A stretch of DNA of 64,000 nucleotides from Pratylenchus scribneri (GCA_030063045.1 JAQSEB010000034.1:2046001-2110000), one strand, 5' to 3'; counted from the first letter of the stretch, positions 44,693-63,300 are shown. Numbers and translations: made by a program. The notes: generated by a model from the sequence alone, not told the origin.

Positions 44693-45598
44693 TGATTGAT
44701 TAAATGCGGAAAATAAAAATTATCACAAAATAAACCATAAATCTGAATTAATAAAAATATGTAATTAATATTTAAGATTGAGGCCCATCCATTAAAATAA
44801 AAACTCAAAAAATTCGATGTTAATTTAAACATTTTAAATTTCTTTAATCACTATTTTTCATTTTATATTTAATTTTATATTTACCATTACCACTTCTCCA
44901 ATCAATTTACTCAGAGATCAAGGAAAAGAAGATTATTTAGGGATTCGGATTTAGATTTTTTGATTACCGTAGTTGAATATTGATTTTTCAGATTTTAATG
45001 CTTTTTATTTATTTTTTTTTATTTTTCGGAAAAGAAATCTTTTAATTTCCATTCCAAATTCCAATTTTCAAACCCCAAAAGTTTCTAATCAGAAAATTAA
45101 TTGGGCAATATTTTAATGAATCAATATCATATGTTCATCCCTTGCAAAAATACTTTACGCCCAACAATTATCGATAGTTTTATTACCTTTCACTTTTCCT
45201 CATTTATTATTGAATTTGTTGAGCAGTGGATGAAAATTTGGAGGTTGGGTTATTTTAATTGTTATTGAAGAACCAACGGCGGCAGAGAGGAATTATCGAA
45301 AAAGAAAAACAGGTTTTTCAACCTTTCTTTATTTGAAAAGGATACCAAATATTCTACAACATTTCTACATTTTTAGGCCTATTTTTTAAATTAAACTATT
45401 GTGGTTTTAGTTTTTAGATTAGCGCCCTTATCAAAATCATGCTTTTTCTTATCTTAAATCTTAAGGACCTATTTTTACCATTATCTATTAGAACTATAAA
45501 ACTATTCAATTATTTATCTCAATTTTCAGCAAAATAAATAACAAATAATTCCTTTCCATTGGCCTATTCTTTTTCCCATTTAAACTACTAATTCAAAA
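44693..45598. promoter_or_regulatory. Divergent intergenic region between SMAD4 and CNNM
   Basis: About 900 AT-rich bases hold the promoters of two divergent genes. A T-rich run near 45005-45030 and a small GC patch (GGCGGCAGAGAGG) near 45277 are the only notable features. No gene is recognised. Confidence 0.4.
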
Positions 45599-50817
<5,219 letters not shown>

Positions 50818-50974
50818 TAAATAAATATGCATTAATCATTTTAATACGTTCAATTTACACACTTGAATAAAATTTTTCCAATCTCCACACATTTATTTGT
50901 TCGAAAAGTGAATATTAATTTTCACAATTTTATTCTACTTAACATCTAAACTTCGTTTATTTTAAGCTTAAAAT

Positions 50975-51355
50975 ATGGTGAACACAACTATTCAATACAG
51001 CACCACCGCCATTCCATCATCATTGCCTGCTATCGAAGATGAATTACAATTGTGGCTTCAATTACTGCTATTTGGCCCGCTATGTCTTAGTAAGTTGAAT
51101 TAATTTTAGTTTAGAGTTTAGACTAAATTTATGAATCTTCAGGTGCATTCATTGTCGGCATAATTTCGTTTGGGATATTCATCAGCCGCAAATTCCAGCA
51201 AAAACTCGAATCAATTGATAGCAAGTAAGTATCCAAAATGGAAAATGCAATTTTAATATATTTATGTCAGATTGTTTTGGGTTCGGATCAGTGCCGTAAA
51301 TACAGTGGCAGTTCCCGCGGTGAAAGAAGGTCAAATTTATTATTTTGTTCCATAA
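50975..51355 (+). CDS. Small single-pass membrane protein, unknown
   Basis: Exons: 50975-51089, 51143-51224, 51271-51355, giving 93 residues. The N-terminal 30 residues are polar (NTTIQYSTTAIPSSLPA) with a possible N-glycosylation site. A hydrophobic stretch of about 30 residues follows (LWLQLLLFGPLCLSAFIVG, then IISFGIFI) and then a basic segment (SRKFQQKL), which suggests one membrane span with a cytosolic C-terminus. I know no family for it. An acceptor-like TTTTAAG precedes the start by about ten bases, and the CNNM stop codon is only 157 bases upstream, so it may be the second gene of an operon. The third exon was chosen because it keeps an open frame. Confidence 0.55.
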
Positions 51356-51779
51356 GCCATAACACTTATTTTCAAGGTATCCGGAAATATGTGAAGAACG
51401 AAAAAGCATTGCAGCGAATATCAAAAACTACTTGAAATGAAGTGGTGAATGGATGAAATATTATTGTTGACGCTTGATGTACATTGCCTATTATTTATTG
51501 TTTTTGTCATTTGTCGAATTAAATAAAAATAAATAAACCATTCATTATTGATTTTTTTCTCATTGAGAACGGTTAACGTAAACCCAACATATATTTTATG
51601 TATTCGATGACGTAATCCTTTTATTAATAAAAACAAGAAAATTATTTTCTTCCATTTCATTTCGTAGATAAAATACCCGCACAAATAACCAGTCAAAAAA
51701 AATCAATAAATTTTTAAAGTAATTAATTTTTAGAGAAAATAAATCTTCAATTTTTAAGCAAAAAATAATCAAATAAATT
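51356..51779. other. Intergenic region before WBP2
   Basis: AT-rich with AATAAA signals near 51521 and 51531 for the small membrane protein gene. An acceptor-like TTTTTAG occurs about 45 bases before the WBP2 start. Nothing else is recognised. Confidence 0.4.
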
Positions 51780-53118
51780 ATGTCACTGAATACGGCCAAT
51801 ACTCCGGATGGACGCGGTGTGATAATTTACAATGGTGAAATGTAAGTTTTTTATTCAACAATGACCAATTAAAATCAACTATTTTTCAGTATTTTGTTAT
51901 TCGTGCGAGAAGTGAGCCTGAGCTTTGATAAATTCACAAATCCGGACTTCAAAGGCACCAAAAAAGGAAATCTCTATTTGACTTCGCACAGGGTTTATTT
52001 TTATAATTTTGATTTAAAAATGTCCAAATAATTCGTAGATCATCTTCAACAATGTTACGGACCCAAAGAGCAATTTCAAATCAATTTCCATGCCTTTTGT
52101 CTCCCTCCGTAACATCAAACTTGAGCAGCCAATTTTTGGGGCCAATTATTTGACGGGAGATGTTATTGCCCAGCCTGATGGAAATTGGGGAGGCGAGGCG
52201 AAGTGGAAATTGACTTTCAACCGTGGAGGATGCATTGATTTCGGCCAAGCATTGTTGAAGAGTGATGAAATGGGTTCATTTGACGAATTAATTTAATTAG
52301 TAATAAATAATTCAGCACAAGGTTATTCCCGTCGCCCATTCGATGCACCACCTCCGTATGCTCCACCGCCCGGCGCTTACTATTCGGCGCCTCCAACCTA
52401 TTATTGGACGAATGGGAATTACAATGGCTATCAGGCCCCAACTCATGCATTCCCGGAGCAACCGCCACGTAAATTTCTTCATTAAAAATTAACAATTGTA
52501 AAATTTCAATTTTAGCCGAGAGCGTTTTTATGTACGAACAGCCGCCACCTTATCCAGGTTTGTATTTTATTGATAAACTAGCATTTTTCTAGTGTAGTTT
52601 TTTGTTTGAATTACTTTATTTCATCTAGAAATGTGCAATAGAATTTTTAAAAAATATGTAAAGATGATAACCGGAGGCCCAAAGAAATTACTTCTCCTGA
52701 GAGGGTTCGAACCCGAGACCTAATTTTTCGAAATTGGAGGGCTTCACCTTTAGACCAAAAGATATTATAAAGTGGCTTCAATAAAAATCATTATGAACCA
52801 TAGCCAGTTTCTAGCTCCAATCTAACTTTTTTTAAAAGACCCAAGTTGGGAAGAGATTTGACCATGAAAAACATTTACCAAAAAAGGCCCCATTATTTTT
52901 AAAATAATTATTTATAAAATTAAGGCATGGGCCCTGCACAACCAAATCCGCCTCCACCCGGTTTCATCGCACCACAACAGCAAGGAGTACCTGCCGGTCC
53001 ATCGGCTCCACCTCAATACCCCAATTTGGGCGGCGGCAATTTGGCTCCTTACCCGGCACCACAACCACCCTCCTATGATCAGGCAACTTCGCTGCCACAA
53101 AAGGCTCATTTGGATTGA
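51780..53118 (+). CDS. WBP2-like WW-domain-binding protein
   Basis: In mammals WBP2 binds WW-domain proteins such as YAP through PPxY motifs and acts as a transcription coactivator. Exons: 51780-51841, 51890-51992, 52039-52273, 52316-52468, 52516-52557, 52925-53118, giving 262 residues. The N-terminal GRAM-like domain follows human WBP2: MSLNTANTPDGRGVIIYNG, DFKGTKKGNLYLTSHRIIF, FVSLRNIKLEQPIFGANYL, WKLTFNRGGCIDFGQALL. The C-terminal half is Pro/Tyr-rich with PPPY twice (APPPYAPPP; QPPPYPG) and PPSY near the end (QPPSYDQ), so up to three WW-binding sites. The last intron holds a SINE-like copy. Confidence 0.92.
52655..52768 (-). repeat. SINE-like tRNA-headed element
   Basis: On the minus strand TGGTCTAAAGGTGAAGCCC (A box) and GGTCTCGGGTTCGAACCC (B box) are followed by a tail that still resembles the family (GTAATTTCTTTGGGCC). 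It lies in the last WBP2 intron. Confidence 0.72.
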
Positions 53119-53470
53119 TTTGGAGCAGATTAAAAAGAAATTGATAATGAATGAATGAAGAAGTGATATAAAATTAAAAAAACAATTCCATTTTTGATGA
53201 TCATTCCCAATGAAATTCCAGTCCGCATATCTATTATTTTCTTTACCGTTTTTATTGAAATGGAATTTTGCAAGAAATAAACAATTGAAATCATAAATCA
53301 AATTGGCTATCTTTTATCGAAATTTTGCAAAGAATAAAACAATTTACGTGAAATTAACAAAAAAGTGATGTAGTCAGTCAAACAATAAATATGATGGATT
53401 GTGTGTCATATGCGGGGAATATGGGAAACATTTTATTTATCAAATTAATTCTTCTTCTTCTTTCTCCAAT
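53119..53470. other. Intergenic region between convergent WBP2 and UBA2
   Basis: The 3' untranslated regions of two facing genes lie here, with AATAAA-like signals on both strands (for example near 53275 and 53335). No gene is seen. Confidence 0.4.
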
Positions 53471-55586
53471 TTATGCAGTTGCCATTTCCTCAACAACGGG
53501 TGGTGGTGGTGGTCCGTTTCCATTGAGTGTCTTTTCCTTCTGCTGAACATTTCCATCGGTTGTTTCCTTTTCAATTTCGCCCAATTCAAATTCGTCTCCG
53601 GCCAATTTGTCATTGTGGAAGAGGATCATCTTGAAATTCAGATTCTGCCCAAAATCATCGCATTCAAGTTGAGTACCTAAAAATAAGTTTATTAAAAATA
53701 TAATTCAAAATAGCAAACCATTGCGAACACCCAATGAGTCCAATGTGCGATCCATGATGTCTGAAATATTTATAAATTGAATCATATTTTTATTAAACCA
53801 ACCATCGGTCTCTCCCTCATCGCTAGAAAGAAGAACATTATGATTTTGGCACAAATCCATCACATCCGGTTTGAGCATGTTCAAAGCGCCCAAAAGGATT
53901 ATTTGACGGAATTGTTTGAGTAACATTTGCTTCAAATTCAATTGCACTGTAATTTGTCCCTTCGCCGAGCAAACATAACACTTTGGGTTGGGCGGGCTCA
54001 GCTTTTGGTCAACGAGGATTTTGCCTTGTGGATTTGGAAGACGCGAAATGAAGGTCTAAAAAGATGTTAAGGATTTATAAATCCTTATTCTCACTCACCG
54101 ATCGGCATTTGTCAAATTGTCCAGCAAGGATCTTCAGCGCTTCCACAACCATCATCCCAGCCACACAGGCGTTTGTGGTTGCAATTGCTGGGATTATGTT
54201 TCCGGCCATTGCTGCAATGGATCAATGTATTTTATCATCGAAAATATTTAAGGAAACCTTTAATGTCAAATAAGGGTTTTGTGCCAATGTGAAAAATGTG
54301 GGCACGAATGTTGGAGCAAGCGGCCACAAATTGCATTGCAGCATCATCGTCCTTATCCCAAACCAGAAGACGACCCTCCTTGTTTGCTTCCACATAATGC
54401 TTGGCCAATTCTTGGATGGATTCTTCGAATGTCTTTGCCCACAATGGAATACTCCATTGAATGCTTGGATCCTTGTTGGGTGTGGTACTGCCGCCAAGTC
54501 CTAAATAAATGAATATAAAAACTAAAGGTTTTTGGAATCTAATTTGAAAAACCTGAAGTGACGAGCTCATTAAAGTGCACAGGAATTGGCTTCTTTCGCT
54601 CCTTCCATAGATCGGCCATCGAAAGCAAATAATTGATGTCATCGTGGAAGAGTTTGTCGAAGAGCGCCTTCGGTTCATACAATTTTTGCTCGGCAAATTG
54701 ACGAGTGTTCAGTCGTTTGGGCTCTTCCATAACTTTGTCATTATCTTTGGAGTTTGTTCCATTTTCCTGTTGCGAAGAAGTCATTTCAGTTTCGTCAGTT
54801 GTCTCGGGCGAAACGTCATCATCCGGGTCAATTTCTCCAAAAAGTTGGCTAAATTTCAATGTTAAAAGGAATAGTGAATTGTAAAAATTACTTACTTAAA
54901 CAAGCTTTTTGCCCAAACAACACAGTGAATTGTCTCGGATGGAGTATTTCGAATGGTGCAACTTGGATATGTCTGAAAATGCATAAGAATGAATTTCGGT
55001 TTTATTAACCTTTTGGTTTGGTTTAGGTGTGCAATCATAGCATTCGCTGCGTCCCTTCAGGATCACCCCAACTTGACCCAAATAACCAGCCGAACCACTC
55101 TCAATCAATGGCACTTTTGCTACCAAACAAAGACGATTCACATGACTTCGTGCAGCTTTAATTTTAGAGAAAATTATTATTTGAAATATGCATAAAAACC
55201 TTTATTATCCAAAGCGCTCATAACCAAAGAAAATTGAGCAAAAAATTCGACACCAAATTTCTCACTCATCACGGAATCATGATGGTAAATGATTTGCACT
55301 TCGGGTGCTATTTGCTTAACGGCCGCAGTTGCCACTTCCGCTTTTGATTTGCCAACATGCTCTTTGCGAAAAAGGAATTGTCGGTTGAGATTGCTGATAT
55401 CAATTGTGTCGAGATCAATCTTTAATATATTTTGGTTAATATTTTGATTTTTTAATATAATCGATGACTTACCACTGTAATGTTTTTAAAACCGGTAAGG
55501 GCAAGATTCTTGAGAAGCTCACAACCAATGCCGCCTGCTCCAATCACGCATACTTTGTTGTCGTAAAAATTCGATTCATCGACCAT
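53471..55586 (-). CDS. uba-2: SUMO-activating enzyme subunit 2 (SUMO E1 catalytic subunit)
   Basis: With SAE1 it adenylates SUMO and forms the E1 thioester. Ten exons from 55473-55586 to 53471-about 53678 give about 570 residues. The adenylation domain has the nucleotide loop [16 protein letters not shown] and [16 protein letters not shown]. Zinc ligands are present as CYDC and CYVC pairs. The catalytic-Cys segment is [17 protein letters not shown] (human [17 protein letters not shown]). The Cys domain has [19 protein letters not shown] and [32 protein letters not shown] closes the adenylation domain. The ubiquitin-like domain has [11 protein letters not shown]. The protein ends ([13 protein letters not shown]) about 70 residues earlier than human UBA2, without the basic nuclear-localisation tail. 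Confidence 0.95.
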
Positions 55587-56316
55587 TTTTTGGATTTGCT
55601 ATTTTTTGATCTAAAAATAATGGACATAAATTAATTATTGGTTGCATAAGTAAAAAATGGTTGGGAAAAGTTGTGGTGAATGGTCGATGTATAAGCTTTG
55701 CTTTGTGATTTTGATTTTGTTTGCTTGACAAAAATGTCTTCACAAAAATCTACTCTATTTCTTTATATCCAATTATTTATCACACTCCATTCTCTTTCTT
55801 AACATCTCTAGTAGAAATTTAACGAGCTATTTTGTAATTGTAGAGATTATTTTCATAATTGTTTCATGTCATGATCGCGACACAGAAAAAAAAAGGAAAA
55901 CGAAAAAATCAAAATAAAAAAAAAACCAAACAAAAAAAAAGAAAAAGCTCCGGTCCGGAAAATGTTGGAACTTGGAATTCACAATCAAGATCATCCATTA
56001 AATAAAATAATCCATAAATTTTAATGATTAATTAAAAGCAATTAAGTTCCAAAAAATTGCTTACAAATTGTAATGTTTTTTTTTATCATTATTTCCCTTG
56101 TGAATAATCAAAGCCAAAATTTATTAACCTTCTTTACAAAGAAAAGTTGGCCTTGTTTTTAAGTAAATCCAACCTTGTAGTTTGATAAGAAATAGATTTA
56201 TCGTTCATGTTTATGGCTCATAAAATTAAATCAATTTTCAGAAAATAAAATCTCGTAAATTAATCATCAATAGCGATCTCATTCTCATCAAGCTTCCATA
56301 AAATAGCATCAAACAA
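55587..56316. promoter_or_regulatory. Divergent intergenic region between UBA2 and the coiled-coil gene
   Basis: AT-rich, with a long A-rich run near 55886-55945 and a small GC patch (CTCCGGTCCGGAAAATG) right after it. It should hold both promoters. No gene is recognised. Confidence 0.4.
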
Positions 56317-59300
56317 ATGGCAAATGAATGTGGAATACTCTTGACATTTGTAAGCTAAAAATTTTTTACCTCTCTCTAATATTGTTTTTTAGCTGAACAT
56401 TTTGGCCGATGAATTACAAATAGAAGAATTCACATCAATCGATGAAGCGCCAAATTTGGTTCCTATTCTTTTGGAACTCATGTAAATTTAAAAATACTAA
56501 AAAATAATTTCAACAATATCCATTTTAGAAAATCTGGTGAATTGTCCTTTGTTTACAACCAATCGGATGCAAAATTCTCGAATGCCATTGAATACATCAA
56601 GAATACATTGGGCAACAATTTATTTGAAGAATTGGATGCAGAAAATGCCGACAAAGGAGATAAGCTCGAAATCAAGAAAGTAATAATTTTTCATCTACTT
56701 AACAAATAATATCTTAATTTTCAGATGGTATTGGCTCTCATTTATGTTTTGCGAATTCTCCAAGAACAAAAGTTCAGCCAATTAACTGATCGATTGGGAG
56801 CAACTGACAATCATCGGATGGCGGACATTGTAAGTTATTGAAACAAATTAGATCTGAACTGGGGAACTATGGCTTTTGCGAAATTTAAGTCAAAGGTTCG
56901 AAAGTCCCAAGTTCAACAGAAATTGTTCTGGCTCTTGATCCCCCACCCCCATCCATCCATTTTTATGCAAAATAGTTTTAAAAGTTCTTAACAACAATTC
57001 TCTAGTCCTAGTTTTAGCCTACCTATATTCTTTATTAATTATATTTTTTTTATTTAGATTTCAATTCTGGACAGCTATGATCGCTTTTCGCCACTTCCAT
57101 TTTCCGAGGTGCTCAACAGCGATCCATTTTCAACTCCATTGGCCAATCCACCTCTAAGTCCAAAATGTTCTGAAAGTAACAAGGAGAACACATTTTCAAC
57201 TTCATCGTCGTCTAGCCGGACTTCATTAACGCCCAAATCAAAATCCTCTTCTACTGAAATCAACAAAGAGAATGCATTGGCCAATATTCATTTCAATCGA
57301 CAATCGACGACCAGCATTCAAAGCACGGGCCTGGCCAGCACTTCCAAGAATCGACTACCATGCCGGCTGAAAACTCCATCGACCATGATCAAAGAACGCA
57401 ACTATTTGCTGGCATTGGAATGCAGTCCCGTGAACAGAGTTCTCAATTCGCCGCGAGGAGAGGAAGTCATCCGAATTCATGCATTGAAGGAGGAGCTAAA
57501 ATCTTTAAAAGATTTCCTGGAACAAGTTGGGCAGGAGAAGGATCGATTGGACGAACAATGCCGAGCAAAGGACGCCGAAATCACCTTCCTTAAAGAGAAC
57601 ACTGAAAGGTTAGTTTAAAAAACCGTAACAATTTATTTAACCCCATTATTATTTTAAGCAAACGGTCGAAAATGGCATCTCTTCTCTTGCAAATTGAACG
57701 CATCCCGGTCATGGAAGAGGACCTTTTCAAAATGGAGGAGGAGAAGAACAAATTCGAGAAGATCGCACGGGAAGAGAAGAACAAATCCGCAACATTGGAA
57801 GCTCGTCTCTCGGCAGTCAAATTTGAACGCGACGATGCATTGCACAAATTGGAGCTGAAACAATCGGAGTTTGCACATCTCAAAGGCGAATACGACAAAA
57901 TGCAGGAGAGGGAGAAATTCATGGCCGGCATGTTGGATGAAACCCGCACAAAATTGGCTGAATGTGAGCAAGAAAATAGAATTATGGTGTCCCAACTCCG
58001 GGAAATGCAAAGTGCAATTGAAGAGGAACGGCAAGCATCAAGATTGCGAGTAGGGCAGAAGGTTTGAATTATCCATTATTTTTTTAATTAAATAATTTTT
58101 TGCACAGGAAGAAGAAATGCTGGATCAAATAAAAATGGTGCAACAGTTCAAGGAGCATTCCGAAGAGCAAGTGGAACTGATTAAAAGGGAATATGAAACT
58201 GAAAATCAACGGTTGAAGCAGGCAAGTTCATTTATTTAATCCTTATCCATTTAATCCTAACTTTATTTTTTACAGAAAAATCAACAATTGCTAGTTGACT
58301 TTAATGCCTTGATGGAAAATCATGCGAATGTGAAGCGAGAAGGTTTTATCATTAATTTCGATATAATTAAAATAAAAATAATTTATAGTCTATTCGCCGA
58401 GCACAACCAGCATGAATGCACCAAAATCGCTTTGTGATGATGGCACAAGTCCATTCAGTGATTCGATGGTTGAGAGACTGTGCAAAAGTGCCACCCAATT
58501 GGATTTAGTGGGCAATAATAAGAAGTCAAGGGTATGCAATCTAAATTAATAATGATTGAATACATTTTCAGCGTCAATTGCAATTGGATGAGCTGTTTCG
58601 GTCGGACCGGAAGCCAAGAAACGACGACCTCTTCGACATGATTGATGAATTGGCTGCCCAACGCATTGATGACCAACGAGTTGAGTTCGACCCTTCCTCG
58701 CTTCTTCATCAACATTCGGGAGGGGACAATCGAAGTGTGACCTTGGATTTTGGTGAGTGGTGTCAACAAAAAAAAACAACTAAACGTCGAATGCACCGTC
58801 CGACAAAAATTATCAAAATAATTCCACAACCAAAAATTGTAGAATTTTCTCTGATCAAATCGGTCTTTCTTCGCATTTTATTCGCACTGCTTAAAATTCC
58901 ACTTTTTTTCATTAAACTTCCTTTCCAAATTATCAAATTTTGCATCAACAAAATTTTGGGAATTTTTAATCTCACATTCTCTATGACCAAATCGGTCTTT
59001 CGCTTCATTTTCAAATTTCCATTACAAATTATCAAATTTCTCATCAACAAAATTTTTGGAAATTTTTCGTCTCTTATGCAATTTAGTTATGCCCCACTTT
59101 ATAATTGTAATGATTAATCTATTAAAATTATGTTTCTAAAAAAGAACACACAAATAATCTCGTCTTTTTTTTATATTTTACGAGTTTAACAAATTGCTCA
59201 AATAATATAAGGGAATAAAAATTTTGAATAATTTTTCATTTTTTAATTAGGAAATTTGTTTAAAACAAAAAAAAACAAATATTTATTCAATTTTAAATTC

Positions 59301-59591
59301 CTTTTTTTTGCAGCCAATTCGTCGACCAGCAGCAGTGGCAACAATCGTGCCCTGAAACGCGGATTTGGCACATTGAAACGAGGAACAATGAAGAGTTTGT
59401 CAAACATGAAATTGGCCATGAGTTCGAGTTCAAAGAAAATTCGGCATCGATTGAAGCGCCAAGATTCAAAAGGGCGATTCCTGGAGGATAAAGATGAAAC
59501 GGCCACAATCGAGAGTGGAACAACCAGTGATCACGACATCAGCGTGGACAGCAGTGCCAAGAATAGCAACACCAGCCGAGTCACAAAATAA
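56317..59591 (+). CDS. Coiled-coil protein with helical N-terminal domain and basic C-terminus
   Basis: Eleven exons (56317-56349, 56393-56481, 56529-56679, 56725-56829, 57058-57608, 57659-58061, 58108-58221, 58276-58342, 58389-58531, 58572-58752, 59314-59591) give 704 residues. Residues 1-125 form a compact helical region (LADELQIEEFTSIDEAPNLV; KKMVLALIYVLRILQEQKF), in style like the Hook/NuMA calponin-homology-like domain. A Ser-rich, probably phosphorylated linker follows, then about 200 residues of heptad coiled coil (ALKEELKSLKDFLEQVGQEK; MEEEKNKFEKIAREEKN), and a Lys/Arg-rich tail (LKRGFGTLKRGTMKSL). A microtubule- or cortex-linked role is possible, but I cannot name the family. The seventh intron appears to use a GC donor (GCAAGT). 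The last intron (58753-59313) has an internal duplication. Confidence 0.6.
58840..59085. repeat. Imperfect tandem duplication inside an intron
   Basis: Two copies of about 130 bases share AAATCGGTCTTTC, CAAATTATCAAATTT and CATCAACAAAATTTTGG words in the same order. It is in the last intron of the coiled-coil gene. The open frame across it is AT-rich and accidental. Confidence 0.6.
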
Positions 59592-60399
59592 AAACATGAT
59601 GAGATTTATTTTGAGGTTTTTGACCTAATTTTTTAGTCCTATGTCCCCTTCCCCCCCCCCTCCATAAATTCGCCTATATTATAAATTATTTGACAATTGA
59701 CCTCCATCAGTATTGCATTGCATTATTTATTTTGTGCATTATATTTATTTTAAACATCATTCCACACACATCTCATAAGACCTTGAATTATTTTATGGAT
59801 TTTTCTCTTCATTATTTTTAAATAAATTAACGGATAAATATGAATTTATGTACATTTATATTTGTTTTATCGAAACATTTTTATTTTGAATAATATTTCG
59901 CAGTTGGAATTTTAATTGATATTTTGAGTTGAGATGGAAAAACTGGTTCTTTAATAGAATTTTTTATATTAAATGATATTTGCCAAGTAATTTCTTGGTG
60001 CATTTTTACAACACATTATTTATTGGACAATTGGCATTAATCTCAAGGTTTGTTCTATTCCAACTTTCATATAAGATTTATGGGATTTTTGGGTTCACTG
60101 TTCTGCTTTTAATTTTTCTCTGCGTGACCTTTATTGCTTTTTGGAATAAATGCTTAAGTGCACATTTTATTCAATTCACAAAAGGAAGGAATTAATGGAG
60201 GGTAAAATCCTCGCCTTGGGAAAATTTGGAAAAATGAACCTGTAAGAAGGATTTAAAAATACCTATTTTAAGCTTATTAAATTTTCTAAATAAATGAATA
60301 TTTTTGTTCATTGTTCTCTCACCTATTATAATATAGCCTTTATAAATTCAGCATTAATTAATGTTAAATACAATACATTTATTGTTTTAAGCCTCACCC
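59592..60399. other. Intergenic region between the coiled-coil and Q-rich genes
   Basis: Contains a C run (CCCTTCCCCCCCCCC) near 59645, and AATAAA near 59820 for the coiled-coil gene. An acceptor-like TGTTTTAAG at about 60382-60390 precedes the next ATG, so an upstream non-coding exon or a trans-splice site is likely. No gene is recognised. Confidence 0.4.
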
Positions 60400-63300
60400 A
60401 TGGCGCATCAACAACTGCCTTTGAATAATAGTTTGGGTGTTGGCGGCAATAATCGGCATCTGATGGATCCGTCAACTAATAATCGATATGGTGAAATGTC
60501 AATACAACAGGAAACAACTTCAGTTGGCTATCCGGAAATGAATATTGTCGGGCATGGGCAGCAGCAAAATCTTAAACAACTTCCGCATTCAAACTCCTTT
60601 AACAATTTTCCGCCGCCGCCATACCCACATACGGTTTCTTCTGTTTTAATAATTTATATTATGATATCATTTAAGGAAGTTATAGTTCAAAGTCCGCAAT
60701 TTAGGAAAAAGAGTACACTTCACTCGACATTTTCGGAAAATTTATACCACCAGCCCTAAACCTAGCACTAATCTAAGCATTAATCTTTTAGGAACTAGGC
60801 TACAAAACTAAAGGTTCCCTCTGCTTTTGCAAATTGCTGACTTAAAAACTAAGTTTATTTTATTCGAAAAAACTGAGATTTATATTTATGAATTTTGTTT
60901 ATTCAGGAACGTTATATTGCGACCGATCATTGCGCGTCATCCGCCTCATCTGCATCAACCATTTCTTTGTTGCATTCTCCAACACCTCAACAACAACAAC
61001 ATGTTTCTGCTGGATCTCTACCACCAATTACCTCATTTGGCGTTCGGCAATCGCCAACCTCATCATCCTCATTGACCCAATTGACGAACATTGGTGGTGG
61101 TGGCAATCAGAACAACGATTCATCGCAACAATCCAACACCCAGCCGGTGCCAATGGTGGCCTCTACCTCCTCACATTCGTCGGCTGCATGTTCTCCATCA
61201 CCATCGCCCTATCAGCAGCAGCAGCAGCACAACCATCATCATTATTCAACACAACAATTTTCGCAAATATCCTCAATGGTCACAAATACTTCCTCATTGA
61301 CGCCAATGCAAAGGATAGAAGGTGGTGGACAGCAATTCGCAAATTCTCAACAACAACAATCATCGCCAACAACCCAGTTTGGGCATTCGCAACAAAATCA
61401 TCATCATCATCATCAATTCCAAGCACAACAGGTTTTTTAACTAACATAAATAATTCGAAATTTATGCAGTTTAAGTCAGCAATTTGCAAAAGTGAACAAG
61501 GGGGCCTTCACTCAAAATTACCTTTAAAAGCTGGCCTTAACCTTAAAACTTAGACTGAAAAACTTAAGTTCCTCCCTTTTTGCAAATTGCGATCTTAAAT
61601 AGCATAATTTCCAAATAACCGAACATTATAATCATTTGCCAATTTAGATGCCTTCACCTGCCTATTCTGCCCATTTGGCCAATTCCATATCAAATCCTGG
61701 CTCTATTGTGTCTGCACCACCCGAGTCGCCATCCAGCATTCGATCCTCCTCGGTTCGAAGCAATTATTCCCTGCGAATGGTCAATTCAACGCCAGACTCA
61801 ACATTCATGCAGAATAGTAATAGTGAACATCAGTATTCCCAGGATGCACTCATTCATCATGTACAGGTTTCAAATTAATATTTACAGCCGATCTCTTTTT
61901 CCATTAATCAAAAATAATATAATGACAGGCATTGTGATTTGTGTCAATTGGCCATATTTCTTAGCCAATAGCCATCCTAAAGCACATTATTTATGGCTTA
62001 TTCAATTCATCTTCCATCATGGTCAATTTAGTTGGAAAAATGCAAATTCTAGACAGATTTTATTCTAAAATTTTAAATCGGTTCAAAAACTCTAAATTTT
62101 ATTTGGCCATAACTTAAGTTTTCGATTTGAAATTGAAATCTAAATAAAACCGGCTCTAAGAATTGCAATACTAGATACTTATACTGAGATGAGATCGGCT
62201 GAAAAAAAGTGATTGATTATTGATTAATTAATTCAAATTTAGGATGGGCAAATGCCTTCCAGCAGACATGGCGATGGAATGTTGAACAATTTACCAGCAC
62301 AGCAACAAAAAACGCCGCAAACGATGAAAAATACAAAAAAGAATTACACTCCCAGAACGCAGAGAATGAAGACGTAAATTTTAACATTTTATGTTCTTGA
62401 TGATTTGGTTATTTTTAAAGTCCGGTACTTCCTGTCTTCCAATTGGATGGCCCAAATCCTGCATTGATTATTGGCGCTGGCGAGGGACCCACAGTCCGGC
62501 AACATTTACAGCAGCAACAGGCGGCCAAAAAACAAAAATTGCAACAAGAAATGATGCTAAAACGGTTAATAAAGAAGGATGGGGAATTGGCAATGAGTGG
62601 CGGCGGCACCAATGGGGACAGGGACAATAACCATAAAAGGTAATAGTCGAATGACAATTTTCGCAAAAAATTTTAGTCCAATGGTAGGATCCTTCAATTT
62701 TAAAAAAATTGATCTCTGGTTCGAACCCACTAATGGGAAAATATTTTTTTCGAGCTTGATAATAATTTTTTATGCATTTTTACACAATATGCTATATGTT
62801 TATAGACGAAATACAATTATTCGACCTAAAATAAGTTAAAATGGCTAGTTTTACTGATAATTTTGCATATCAATTAATAATTTTTATTAAGGAATCACGT
62901 GGAAAGTGCGCCTCCTTCTGTGACCGCCGCAGCCAGCATGATGATGGATGGTGGACAAATAACAAATTCAACATTTGGTGGATTCCAATTGAACGAATGG
63001 TCATCATCCGGTGGCAGTCAACATTTACAGCGGATCAACATTGGACCAATTCATCATCAATTGTGCAAAGCTGAATCGTTGTCACCGCCAAAGCGGAATT
63101 CTGCCACCGGAACAAATCGTTCTCGAAATGGAGGCGGCGGCCAAGGGCCAAAAAGAACGGGTCAAATGCATTCGGCAGCAGCCAGCAGCTCTGAAGCATT
63201 GGCCAGCACAATTGCGTAAGTTCCAAAATTTGAATAAAGAAAATTTACCAATTGCTGAATAAATTTTCAATAAATTATTCGGTAAATTAAATATTTCCGA

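Noticed and set aside
58750..59117. Continuation of the coiled-coil gene's frame through FSLIKSVFLRILF-type repeats
   Set aside because: A GT donor lies at 58753 and a TTTTTTGCAG acceptor at 59313 that restore a normal Ser/Lys-rich C-terminus; the continuation is AT-rich intron with an internal duplication.
60888..61553. A 221-residue plus-strand open frame overlapping the Q-rich exon
   Set aside because: It is in another frame from the exon at 60907-61431, which continues the upstream and downstream Q/S-rich coding frame at both splice sites.
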